From Petralouisia muris (GTDB lineage: Bacteria > Bacillota > Clostridia > Lachnospirales > Lachnospiraceae), in assembly GCF_004793545.1 (NCBI RefSeq), contig NZ_SRYA01000019.1, positions 26,005 through 90,004 on the forward strand: 64,000 nucleotides of DNA, in the 5' to 3' direction. Shown here one piece after another: positions 8,249 through 16,480 of the stretch (the stretch's first letter is position 1; every line of letters begins with the position of its first letter). Under the pieces are notes generated by a model. It worked only from the letters and a program-made list of their open reading frames with translations. It did not search any database and was not told the DNA's origin. The translations under genes and the position numbers were made by a program.

Positions 8249-8726
8249 GGCAGTGTCAAGTAATCTATGAAAAAACTTAGTCTAAAAAATAGGCTTAAAG
8301 AAACCTTGAAAATTGCAGATATTGGTGGTTTTAAGACCTTTGGGCGTTGCCCCAAACCCCACGAGGGACTCGTCCCTTGACCCATTAGCGGGCTTTGCCC
8401 GCACCCGTCCTCGCCGGATGGCAGGAAAAGGGCGCAGTCGCCCCTTTTCTGCTGGCCAGGATTATCCGTGAGCCTTATGTCGATAGACTTTCGCGGCATA
8501 TCCTCACAGTCAGCGCAGCCGCCTGCTGCGGTATTCCACGGTTCTATTGACAACAGCTCCGCTCCGTCTGTGCAGTACCGTTTTTCTGCATATTCAGGAT
8601 GGTCTGCTGCCCGAGGAAGATGAGCATCTGCCATTTGCTGGGCATGTTGTCAGCGCCTTGTAGCATCTCCACTTTGTTGAGAACATTGTATTTATTGTGT
8701 TTATGAGGGCGCAGGAAGTTATATTA
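8249..8726 (-). mobile_element. Truncated older copy of the same IS family
   Basis: The first 70 bp (GGCAGTGTCAAGT onward) resemble the end of the intact IS, e.g. a shared CTATGAAAAA block and an AAATAGGCT block. A GC-rich non-coding stretch of about 250 bp follows (8330-8540), with several small inverted repeats. Similarity to the transposase 3' end resumes at 8544 and stops abruptly at about 8726, where unrelated AT-rich DNA begins. The rest of this copy is lost. Confidence 0.75.
8544..8726 (-). pseudogene. C-terminal fragment of an IS6/IS240-like transposase
   Basis: Read on the minus strand the fragment gives YNFLRPHKHNKYNVLNKV, then EMLQGADNMPSKWQMLIFLGQQTIL. This matches the last 60 residues of the intact transposase next door (YNFLRPHEKSGGREPLNKV... 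NMPGEWQLLLYLGQQEIL). It ends at TAG 8544-8546. No catalytic residues remain. An overlapping open frame at 8164-8634 is only a shadow. Confidence 0.8.
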
Positions 8727-8839
8727 CTTTAGCGGTTAAAACTTGATGTTTTCTCTATTCATTAGCATGGTTTTCGGATATAATAAAAGTATGGAAAAAA
8801 TCAATTTACTAAAAGTCCCCCAGAGACCAGGAAAATCAT

Positions 8840-9705
8840 GAAATAACAAGCGATAGGACTTTAAAAAAGGCATGTAAAGCATAAAGAAATTGCGGAAACG
8901 CTCAATATCTCAATTCAGACAGTGGATAGAATATCAAGCGTGTATAAAAAGGAGGGCGCGAAATGTCTGAAGGAGAAAAAGCGTGGCCGTAAATTAGGCG
9001 AAAAACGCCAACTTACGCCTGCACAGGAAAAAGAGATCCGAAACATCCTTATTGACAAAATGCCTGACCAGAGGAAACTGAGCTTTATGTTGTGGACACG
9101 TGCCGCTGTACGCCAGTTAATTCAGGAAAAATATAATATAGCCATTACGCTTCGGAATATGAGCGAATACCTGAAACGGTGGGGGTGACCTGCCAATGCC
9201 CAACGAAAAAGGCGTATTTCCAGGATAATGTGAAGATGAACGCATTTATGCATGAAACATATCCTGCCATTGTAAAACAGGCAAAAAAAGAAGATGCCGT
9301 AATTTTTTGGGGAGATGAGACTGGAATAAATAATCAGGCGTACCATGTCAAAGGATTTGCGCCAAAGGGACAGACTTTCTCCAAAATGGAAAAGAACAAT
9401 ATGATTTCAGCCATCAGCAATCAGGGAACCTGCCATTTTCTCCGCTATGATGCGAACATGACTCAGCAACGATTTATAGACTTTATGGGACGGCTTGAAA
9501 AAGACACGGACAGGAAAGTCTTATTTATCGTTGACAATCTTAAAGTCCATCATGGAAAAATTGTTGCAGAATGGTTGTTAGAGCATAAGGATGAAATAGA
9601 ATTATTTTACACTTCACCTTATTCCCCTGAAATCAATCCAGATGAATATTTGAACCATAACCTGAAGCAGAACATACACAGCGGGATTATTCCGCACGCA
9701 ATATA
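8840..9705 (+). pseudogene. IS630-family transposase, frameshifted and truncated
   Basis: Two frames together make an IS630 transposase. The first (usable from 8922) has the N-terminal HTH end KHKEIAETLNIS-like, QTVDRISSVYKKEGAKCLKEK and VRQLIQEKYNIAITLRNMSEYLKRWG. The second (from 9179) has FWGDETGINNQAYHVKGFAPKG, LFIVDNLKVHHGKIVAEWL and FYTSPYSPEINPDEYLNHNLKQ, which carry the D, D and E of the DDE site. The frames part at a run of G around 9180, so a one-base change broke the gene. The 5' end before 8900 has further stops, and family similarity ends at IHSGIIPHA (about 9700). Confidence 0.85.
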
Positions 9706-9726
9706 TGTTTACTGCATTGTCAGAGG

Positions 9727-10050
9727 GTGCAGTATTCTGGTGGGAGCGTGACTGCAGCAGCTGATATTTCGGAACGTTTGGTTTTCCATCCAGATTACAC
9801 ATATTCTGATTTTATTGGGCAGATTCTGCCTAATGTTGATGAAGATGGGCAGGTAAGCTATAAGTTTACACCCGGTTCATTTACGAATATTCTTCATGAT
9901 GCATATAAGAATCCAGAAAAGGAATATATTCTTATCATAGGAGAAATAAATCGTGGCAATGCGCCGGCAATTTTTGGAGAAGTGTTCCAGTTGCCTGATA
10001 GAAAAACAGAGATTCGAGAAGTAGATGATGATGGATTGACTTACTATTGA
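9727..10050 (+). pseudogene. Fragment of a McrB-like AAA GTPase (type IV restriction)
   Basis: The segment LVFHPDYTYSDFIGQILPNV, YKFTPGSFTNILHDAYKNPEKEYILIIGEINRGNAPAIFGEVFQL is the central McrB signature (Walker B / MNTADRS neighbourhood) of 5-methylcytosine-specific restriction ATPases. Only about 95 of 450 or more residues remain. The usual Walker B EEINRGN reads GEINRGN, so a key acidic residue is also lost. It is joined directly to the IS630 remnant on the left; no McrC is present. It is a scrap of an old restriction locus. Confidence 0.75.
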
Positions 10051-10190
10051 TAAATAGTTCTTCAAAAGTTGTATTTTTAATGTATATGGACTGAATTTAT
10101 TTCCAAATAGCGGTTAGGAACTCTGGAAATTCGTTCAAAAGGGCATACTTACCCCTTGGTTTCGCAACAAGGGAGCTGACAAGATGGTAT
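10051..10190. other. Junction DNA between McrB and IS1380 scraps
   Basis: 140 bp without a recognisable gene, probably shuffled remains of the neighbouring elements. Confidence 0.4.
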
Positions 10191-10700
10191 TTATAATCGG
10201 AAATCTGCAAATGCCGTATACACCCCGGCAAATGCATACCTCCATGTGTTGCTTCCGCCAGGGCCTAACATCAGCTGTCTGGCATGTTCTGTAACGTGGC
10301 TTGTCATAATGATCATGTTACCAATCACCGTGCGCAGTCTCCTGCGTCTGACCTTATGCCTTGTCTCTGTGCCCTTCCTGCCGATGCTTTCCTGTCCGAT
10401 CATCCGAAGGAGGTTATAGGCCAGGATTGCCAGCTCCAATGCCAGTTCATTGGTCTCAAAATTCCCGGATGGCAGCCGCCCCCGATCCATGTCGGTCTTG
10501 CTCTCGCTGTGAAACTGCTCGCATTCGTCATGGGCATGGTAGAGCGCAATGACTTCGCGGTCCGTCATTCCAAGGTTTGTCCACCAGATATTGACTTCAA
10601 TGTCGCCTTCCAGAAGGAACTGGCCATATTTATCAATGGTACGGTTTATGACCTCATAACCGGCACGGACGGTGATGCTTTTTCCATACCATCTGCTGTT
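10191..10700 (-). pseudogene. IS1380-family transposase, C-terminal fragment
   Basis: In-frame from about 10700: ITVRAGYEVINRTIDKYGQF, VNIWWTNLGMTDREVIALYHAHDECEQFHSESKTDMDRGRLPSG, FETNELALELAILAYNLLRMIGQESIG, VRRRRLRTVIGNMIIMTSHVTEHARQLMLG. These are the C-terminal blocks of IS1380 transposases, including the E of the YHAHDECEQFHSE region. The N-terminal half is missing and a stop (TAA) lies just upstream at 10701-10703. The diguanylate cyclase gene begins its 3' end only about 55 bp further on, so the insertion sits just downstream of that gene. Confidence 0.82.
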
Positions 10701-10754
10701 TTAAACGAAGGATTCTGTTCCGTATGTTTCCGTAGGATTCAGAAAGAAATTATG

Positions 10755-12689
10755 TTATGTCAAAGGAAGGATTTTACTTGCATATTCCCCATAGCGCCCT
10801 TTGGTCTGGCGTTTTATCTCATACAAAGCCTCATCCGCCTGGGACAGAAGCTGGCGGATACTGTCAGAAGGATCTGCAGTCCAGGCGAATCCGCTGGAAG
10901 CGCTGATCACCTTATTTTTATCCGGAGACAGAGCAATGGGATTGCTTCTGAGGGTTTCGTAGAACTTGTCTAAATAGCCTGTAATTTCCTCCCGGCTTTT
11001 GCAGCCGAAAATCATCATGCAGAATTCATCGCCGGAGCGTCGTGCGGTCAGAAAATGTTCTTCGGGCATGGACTGCATGACGGCAGAAAAACTCTGCAGA
11101 TATATATCGCCCACATCATGGCCGTAGGTATCGTTAATGGATTTAAAATGATCCAAATCTATCATGACAACGGCGCAGATATGTTCTTGGGGCATGTTTC
11201 TCAGGATTTCCGAAGCAAGCTGTTTGAAATGGGGGAATTTGTGCAATCCGGTCAGGAAGTCATGCGTGTTTTCGTAATGCATCTGCTGTTTTTTCAAAAT
11301 ATCGCTGCTGACGTCCATTACAACGCCAAGATGTTTACCGGAAGATTCTGAAATATGGATGCGGACGTAGCGGGTATCCCGGATACGGAAAATATCAGTT
11401 TCCTCGGAAATGGGGTTCGTCATAATTTCCTGGATATAGCGGTCAAACAGTACGGAATTGCTGAAGAATCGTTCCGCCATCTGTTCCGGAATATCTAACA
11501 GTTCCTTCAGGCCGGAAGTATGGAAAACATGATTCAGCCCACGCTCATATTCAAAGGCGGCAAGGGGAACGCCGCTGATTTCAATAATGGTCGAAATGCG
11601 GTCTGAACTTCTGACAATGCTTTTTACCATGGTATTGATCCCACGGCTCAGTTCTTCGAATTCCCGGTTTCCACCTACCGCTACCACAGTGTCCAGATGG
11701 CCGTTGGTAATGGCGGTCAGATTTTCAATAATGCGGTGAATGCCGTTCACAGCTTTTCGCTTTACCAGGTGATTCAGAAGAATCAGCGCCACAGCTTCTA
11801 TCAGCAGCAAATACAGAAAAGTATTGAAAATCTGCTCCCAGAGTTTTTCAAACAGCGCGTCCCGGGGCAGGGCAGCGCAAATTAATTTGTCTTCATAGGG
11901 AGTGGCGGTCACATACATAATCCTGCCCTCTTTTCCCTTCAGGTATGCGCCTTTCTGACAGCCTGCAAGCTGCTCCAGCTGATAGCATTCTGCGTCAAAA
12001 TGCTGTTCCAGGCCGTTGGAGTGTCCAAGGATAGTTCCTGTTGTGCTGTCTATGATAAAAAATTCTTCGCCCACATCTGCTGGAAATAAATTGAAAATGG
12101 AATCGTAGGTGTTTCTCGCCTGCGCCTCCATCTGTCTGGTGGGCTTAAATCCTACCTGGACAATGCCTTTTTTGATTTTCCGAACCACGCCCACATACTG
12201 CATCACTTTATTTTCAGCGGCGTTAGGCTGTGAGTCCTGAATTAAGTATGCGTTTTTGTCATCGCTTTCTAAAAGGGCCAGGAAGGCCCGGGTCTGCTTG
12301 TGGTTTGCCATGTCGATGCCGATATACTGAGAGACGGAGCCGGCCACAATGATTCCGTTTTCATCAATGACATGAACTTCGTCTACATTCAGCAGGTTGG
12401 CCAGATATTTCATTTCGTCTACATTCAGGGATAATTCATCTTCTCTGTCTAATACATAGGCGGCTGCTTTGGCGCGGGTCAGATAATCCTCGTCCAGGTT
12501 TTCACGGATAATTGTAAGTTCCTCCTGGTTCATTTCCAATGTGTGGATAATCTGCGCTGTCTTGGTATGAAAAGTATTAAATTGCTGGGATTCCAAAGTG
12601 TGCAGGGTAAATAAAAAGTTGATGAAGAATATCAGTAAAATCGCTGATGTCATAATCGCGAAGGTATATCGGATAAAAATTTTCTGCAT
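10755..12689 (-). CDS. Membrane diguanylate cyclase: extracytoplasmic sensor, HAMP, GGDEF
   Basis: 644 aa. TM1 lies at about residues 8-27, followed by an extracytoplasmic dCache-like sensor of about 260 residues. TM2 lies near 290-311, then a HAMP-like region, a degenerate PAS-like stretch and a C-terminal GGDEF domain (HDFLTGLHKFPHFKQL, DLDHFKSINDTYGHDVGD, RRSGDEF at 550-556). SGDEF instead of GGDEF is a tolerated variant in active enzymes, so c-di-GMP synthesis is plausible. The product would control surface or sessile behaviour in response to an external ligand. Start 12689 is preferred over 12704 because GGAGGA lies between the two ATGs. An IS1380 scrap lies right after the stop. Confidence 0.88.
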   Translation of the reverse strand: MQKIFIRYTFAIMTSAILLIFFINFLFTLHTLESQQFNTFHTKTAQIIHTLEMNQEELTIIRENLDEDYLTRAKAAAYVLDREDELSLNVDEMKYLANLLNVDEVHVIDENGIIVAGSVSQYIGIDMANHKQTRAFLALLESDDKNAYLIQDSQPNAAENKVMQYVGVVRKIKKGIVQVGFKPTRQMEAQARNTYDSIFNLFPADVGEEFFIIDSTTGTILGHSNGLEQHFDAECYQLEQLAGCQKGAYLKGKEGRIMYVTATPYEDKLICAALPRDALFEKLWEQIFNTFLYLLLIEAVALILLNHLVKRKAVNGIHRIIENLTAITNGHLDTVVAVGGNREFEELSRGINTMVKSIVRSSDRISTIIEISGVPLAAFEYERGLNHVFHTSGLKELLDIPEQMAERFFSNSVLFDRYIQEIMTNPISEETDIFRIRDTRYVRIHISESSGKHLGVVMDVSSDILKKQQMHYENTHDFLTGLHKFPHFKQLASEILRNMPQEHICAVVMIDLDHFKSINDTYGHDVGDIYLQSFSAVMQSMPEEHFLTARRSGDEFCMMIFGCKSREEITGYLDKFYETLRSNPIALSPDKNKVISASSGFAWTADPSDSIRQLLSQADEALYEIKRQTKGRYGEYASKILPLT

Positions 12690-12806
12690 GGAAAAATCCT
12701 CCATTATTTATAAAAATACTCTTAAACATTATAGCATTTCCTGTAAAATACAGAGGATTTAATATTTCGCAAAATCGTGTTATTTTGTAACGGCAGTTAG
12801 GAACAG

Positions 12807-14096
12807 TTAAAATTTTGCAAACAGTATCATGTGGAAAACGTTTTTTTCCAGGTAACAGTCGATGGCGCCGTCAATTTTTTCTGAGAAGGCCAGAATGCTC
12901 TGCATGCCCAGGCCGTGATTTTTTCCTTTTTGGCTTTTGGGAAGTTTGGTGGCGGGGTCGAAAACAAGCTTTTCCCGGCACTCGTTTTTTGCTTGAATCA
13001 GCAGGTGATCCCGGGTGTGCCGGATTTTGATGTCAATGTATCTTTTTTCTTTTTCATAATTTTTCACACAGATCATTGCATTTTCAAAGAGGTTGGCAAT
13101 GACGGCTGCAAGTTCGTAATTGTCCACAAGGGTTTTCCGGGGAATTTCAAGATCCAGGCTGGCCGTAATTCCGAGAGCCTGGGCCTGTTCCTGCATTTTG
13201 GAAATAATAGAATTGATAATCAGGTTGTCACAGTATTTTACCACCTTGTTTTCTTCCGACGTATTGCTGATATGGGCAATAATTTTGCGGATTTCATCGT
13301 AATTTTTTTCATCCAGAAGATGTTCGATCATGCTGATGTAATGCCGGATGTCATGCCGGAGAATCCGGATATTTTTTTCGGATTCTTCTACCAGCTCATA
13401 CTGGGCTTCCAGACTCTTGATGTAGGATTCAAAGAGAATATTTTTCCAGTAGATGTCCTGCCGTTTGGAGTCGCTTTCAATATAATGGAGCACCACAACA
13501 TAGGAAACCAGCATGGTAATCATCAGGCACAGGATACCAGGGATATTGTGGGGGTCTTCCTGAAGGGGGTAAGGGAAAAAGGCAAAACAGGAAAAGGTGC
13601 AGTAAAAAATAGAAGGAATCAGACATAATTCCCACCATTCCCGATTGTTGTCGTTTTCGTATTGATTGTTCCAGATATTTCGGATGCTTTTGTATAAAAT
13701 AAGCAGAATAGCAGTATGGACGGCAAAGTTTCCCACCAGGGAAAGGGGGATGTTTTCTGTATAGATATACAGAATGGAGGCGGTAACGCTTCCGATAATC
13801 GTATAATTGGAAGCGCTTAAGCCAATAAACAGAATTTTGCTGTTTCCGTGAGCGGCAATCAGAGGACCGGTGGACTGGGTCACAAAAATCTGGAATAAGG
13901 TGACAAAGAAATAGCAGACATCACTGCCTGGAAAAATATTCAGTTTGAGAATATCTGCGCCACTCAAAATCAGGAAGGAAGAAAAGCATATCAGGCAGGA
14001 CGTAAGTTTGTTGTGGCCGTGCGGGATAAACAGATATATGTAAAGCATCAAAAACAGGTGGCTAATGATATAAGATAAATTGTTAAAATAGTCCAT
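12807..14096 (-). CDS. Sensor histidine kinase, GHKL type (AgrC/CitA-like ATPase)
   Basis: 429 aa. Six or so membrane helices occupy residues 10-205. The dimerisation helix follows, with the HPK10-type phosphoacceptor H248 in RILRHDIRHY, then a GHKL ATPase domain with N-box NLFENA (335-340) and G-box GLGM (395-398). The polytopic sensor plus GHKL ATPase is the AgrC/VirS plan, often used for peptide sensing, but no signal-peptide gene or AgrB protease is adjacent. It ends upstream of and is oriented with the LytTR regulator gene, 9 bp apart, so the two form a two-component system. Start ATG follows GGGAGG. Confidence 0.88.
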   Translation of the reverse strand: MDYFNNLSYIISHLFLMLYIYLFIPHGHNKLTSCLICFSSFLILSGADILKLNIFPGSDVCYFFVTLFQIFVTQSTGPLIAAHGNSKILFIGLSASNYTIIGSVTASILYIYTENIPLSLVGNFAVHTAILLILYKSIRNIWNNQYENDNNREWWELCLIPSIFYCTFSCFAFFPYPLQEDPHNIPGILCLMITMLVSYVVVLHYIESDSKRQDIYWKNILFESYIKSLEAQYELVEESEKNIRILRHDIRHYISMIEHLLDEKNYDEIRKIIAHISNTSEENKVVKYCDNLIINSIISKMQEQAQALGITASLDLEIPRKTLVDNYELAAVIANLFENAMICVKNYEKEKRYIDIKIRHTRDHLLIQAKNECREKLVFDPATKLPKSQKGKNHGLGMQSILAFSEKIDGAIDCYLEKNVFHMILFAKF

Positions 14097-14105
14097 GTGT
14101 CCTCC

Positions 14106-14840
14106 CTACCTGTACTCGGATGAAATGAACAAAAGATACTGTCTCTTTACGTTTGAAGTATTCTTTTTGCTGATAGGAATATCTGCGCCGCTGTTCATGA
14201 TAATGCTGGTTCCGTCCAATTTCTGGACATGGCTGAAATTTACAAGAAAGGACTTATGAACCTGCATGAAGCCTTTTTCCCGGGTAAGCTCTTTGATTTC
14301 CTCCTCAAAAGATTTCCGTATAAAAATGCTGGTTATGGCAGTCCGGTCTGTCAGATGGATGCGCAGCATACGGGAGGAGTTCTCGATATATTCTATTTTG
14401 GAAAAGGGAACGGATATCAGCCCATCTTTGGTTTTCACCGGAAAGATGGGGTCCTTTACGCCGTTTTTCTGGGTTAAAGCAAAGCTTAGAGCTTCAAAAA
14501 AAGTCTGTTCCTGTACTGGCTTCAGAAGGTATCTGAGTGCATGGACTCCGTAAGCGTCCAGTGCAAAATCATCCGAGGAGGTTGTGTAAATAATGACAGC
14601 GTTTTTGCCGGAATCCTTCAAAAGAGTTCCAATGTCAATGCCGGTTGTTCCGTTCATAATGATATCCAGAATATAAATGTCAGACAGGCGTTTCTCCTGG
14701 ATCTTCCGAAACAGGAGAGAAGGGTCTGTATATTTTTCCAGTTCAAAATCATTTCCCGGATAAAGCGTTCTGTAGTTTGCAATCAACTGCTCTATTCTTG
14801 CCAGGTCTTTCATGTTGTCATCGCAGATTGTAATTTTCAT
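14106..14840 (-). CDS. LytTR-family response regulator
   Basis: 244 aa. An N-terminal receiver domain has the acidic pair D7-D8 (ICDDN), the phosphoacceptor D59 in IYILDIIM and K at LLKPV. The C-terminal LytTR DNA-binding domain follows (IEYIENSSRMLRIHL; FMQVHKSFLVNFSHVQKLD; IPISKKN). It should bind paired 9-bp repeats and act with the GHKL kinase encoded just downstream. Start 14840 is chosen because GAGGAAAAG precedes it; the nine extra residues upstream have no ribosome site. Transcription reads away from the aspartate kinase gene, so 14.84-15.12 kb is a divergent promoter region. Confidence 0.9.
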   Translation of the reverse strand: MKITICDDNMKDLARIEQLIANYRTLYPGNDFELEKYTDPSLLFRKIQEKRLSDIYILDIIMNGTTGIDIGTLLKDSGKNAVIIYTTSSDDFALDAYGVHALRYLLKPVQEQTFFEALSFALTQKNGVKDPIFPVKTKDGLISVPFSKIEYIENSSRMLRIHLTDRTAITSIFIRKSFEEEIKELTREKGFMQVHKSFLVNFSHVQKLDGTSIIMNSGADIPISKKNTSNVKRQYLLFISSEYR

Positions 14841-15024
14841 GTACTTTTCCTCAAAAAAATACTGCAAAACAGGCCGTAAGGCTATTTTTATTTTGCAGTA
14901 TGTGATATTGTAAATATGTCGATATTATAATATAGATTGATACAAAAAGCAAGCCTGTAGTAAATGTTCATTTAGGAACCTGTAATCTTGGAAAACGAAA
15001 AAATAAGTTTTCATTCTGGTGATT

Positions 15025-15052
15025 TTGTGGTAAAATACACTCTGATTATAAT
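15025..15052 (+). promoter_or_regulatory. Probable sigma-A promoter of the aspartate kinase gene
   Basis: TTGTGG at 15025-15030, a 16-bp spacer and a perfect TATAAT at 15047-15052. The 5' leader to the ATG at 15120 is about 60 nt, too short for a lysine riboswitch. Confidence 0.55.
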
Positions 15053-15119
15053 ACAGTGTTGAAAAGAAGAATCAGAAGAAAGGAAGATAAGGGAGAACCT
15101 TATTTTGTGGAGTGAGAAA

Positions 15120-16439
15120 ATGACAAAAGTAGTGAAATTCGGAGGAAGCTCATTGGCAAGCGCAGGCCAGTTTGCAAAGGTTGGAAAAATTATCCGTTCC
15201 GATGAGAGCCGCAGATATGTGGTGCCAAGCGCGCCGGGAAAGCGCAACGCCAAGGATACGAAGGTGACGGATCTGCTCTATCAGTGTTATGAGCTGGCAG
15301 AAGCGGAAGGAAAGTTTATGTCTCTGCTGAAAAAGATTCAGGAGCGGTATGACGCCATTATTAATGGATTGAACATGAACTTTTCTCTGAATAAGGAATT
15401 TGAAGTGATTGCAGAGAATTTCAGGCAGAAAGCCGGAGCGGATTATGCGGCTTCCCGTGGGGAGTATTTAAACGGCATTATTATGGCGAATTATCTGGGA
15501 TTTGAGTTTATAGATGCAGCAGAGGTGATTGTCTTTAAAGAAAACGGGGAATTTGATGCGGATAAGACCGATGAAATTTTGTCCCGAAGGCTGGAAAATT
15601 GTGAATATGCAGTCATCCCAGGATTTTACGGAGCGAAAGAAGACGGCACCGTCAAAACCTTCTCCAGAGGCGGCTCCGATATTACAGGGTCTATTGTAGC
15701 CAAGGCAGTCCGGGCAGATATTTATGAGAACTGGACGGATGTTTCAGGATTTCTGATTGCAGATCCCAGGATTATTGAGAAACCGGAAGTGATTAAGGTT
15801 ATTACTTACAGAGAACTCAGGGAGCTTTCCTATATGGGAGCTACCGTGCTTCACGAGGATGCAGTATTTCCGGTGCGCAAGGAGGGAATTCCTATCAATA
15901 TCCGCAACACCAACGCCCCAGAGGACGAGGGAACGCTGATTGTGGAGAGCACCTGCCGGCAGCCGGATTATACCATTACCGGAATTGCAGGGAAGAAAGG
16001 ATTTGTGGCGGTCAATATTGATAAGGATATGATGAATGCGGAGGTTGGATTCGGCAGAAAGGTGCTGTCAGCCTTTGAAGAGCATGGAATTTCTTTTGAA
16101 CATGTGCCTTCCGGCATAGATACCATGACGGTATTTGTTCACCAGGAGGAATTTGAGGGAAAAGAACAGCAGGTATTGTCAGCCATCCATCGTCTGGCAC
16201 AGCCGGACAGCATTGATTTGGAAGGCAACCTGGCCCTTATCGCTGTGGTGGGCCGGGGCATGAAATCTACCAGAGGGACGGCAGGAAGGATTTTTTCCGC
16301 CCTTGCCCATGTAAATGTAAATGTGAAAATGATCGATCAGGGGTCCAGTGAGTTAAATATTATTATCGGCGTCCAGAACAGTGATTTTGAGGAGGCAATC
16401 CGGGCGATTTACGATATTTTTGTGGTAACGCAGATATAG
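15120..16439 (+). CDS. lysC: Aspartate kinase (monofunctional, with C-terminal ACT domains)
   Basis: 439 aa. It phosphorylates aspartate, the first step to lysine, threonine, methionine and diaminopimelate. The amino-acid kinase domain shows KFGGSSLA at the N-terminus, an SRGGSDITGSI nucleotide-binding loop and a WTDVSGFLIADPR segment. Two ACT domains follow (ITGIAGKKGFVAVNIDKD and LALIAVVGRGMKSTRGTAGRIFSAL) for feedback control. The absence of a fused homoserine dehydrogenase makes it monofunctional; lysC is a generic symbol, and the B. subtilis thrD-type paralogue is equally possible. Start ATG 15120 has GGAGTGAG in front. The GH31 gene follows 41 bp later. Confidence 0.9.
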   Translation: MTKVVKFGGSSLASAGQFAKVGKIIRSDESRRYVVPSAPGKRNAKDTKVTDLLYQCYELAEAEGKFMSLLKKIQERYDAIINGLNMNFSLNKEFEVIAENFRQKAGADYAASRGEYLNGIIMANYLGFEFIDAAEVIVFKENGEFDADKTDEILSRRLENCEYAVIPGFYGAKEDGTVKTFSRGGSDITGSIVAKAVRADIYENWTDVSGFLIADPRIIEKPEVIKVITYRELRELSYMGATVLHEDAVFPVRKEGIPINIRNTNAPEDEGTLIVESTCRQPDYTITGIAGKKGFVAVNIDKDMMNAEVGFGRKVLSAFEEHGISFEHVPSGIDTMTVFVHQEEFEGKEQQVLSAIHRLAQPDSIDLEGNLALIAVVGRGMKSTRGTAGRIFSALAHVNVNVKMIDQGSSELNIIIGVQNSDFEEAIRAIYDIFVVTQI

Positions 16440-16480
16440 GGACGTTTGGCTTGCGAAAATAGCAGGAAGGAGCAGGAGCT

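Noticed and set aside
8164..8634. Long minus-strand frame of 156 codons
   Set aside because: It lies in the non-coding end of the older IS copy and in the wrong frame of the transposase tail; the real fragment is at 8544-8726.
10755..12704. Loss of GGDEF activity because the motif reads SGDEF
   Set aside because: Serine at the first position is found in active diguanylate cyclases and the remaining active-site residues are intact.
12807..14840. Quorum-sensing agr locus
   Set aside because: The kinase/regulator pair fits, but no AgrB-type protease or signal peptide gene lies in the flanking sequence; only a generic two-component call is supported.
15053..15119. Lysine riboswitch before aspartate kinase
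   Set aside because: The leader is only about 60 nt from the likely promoter, too short for the aptamer.
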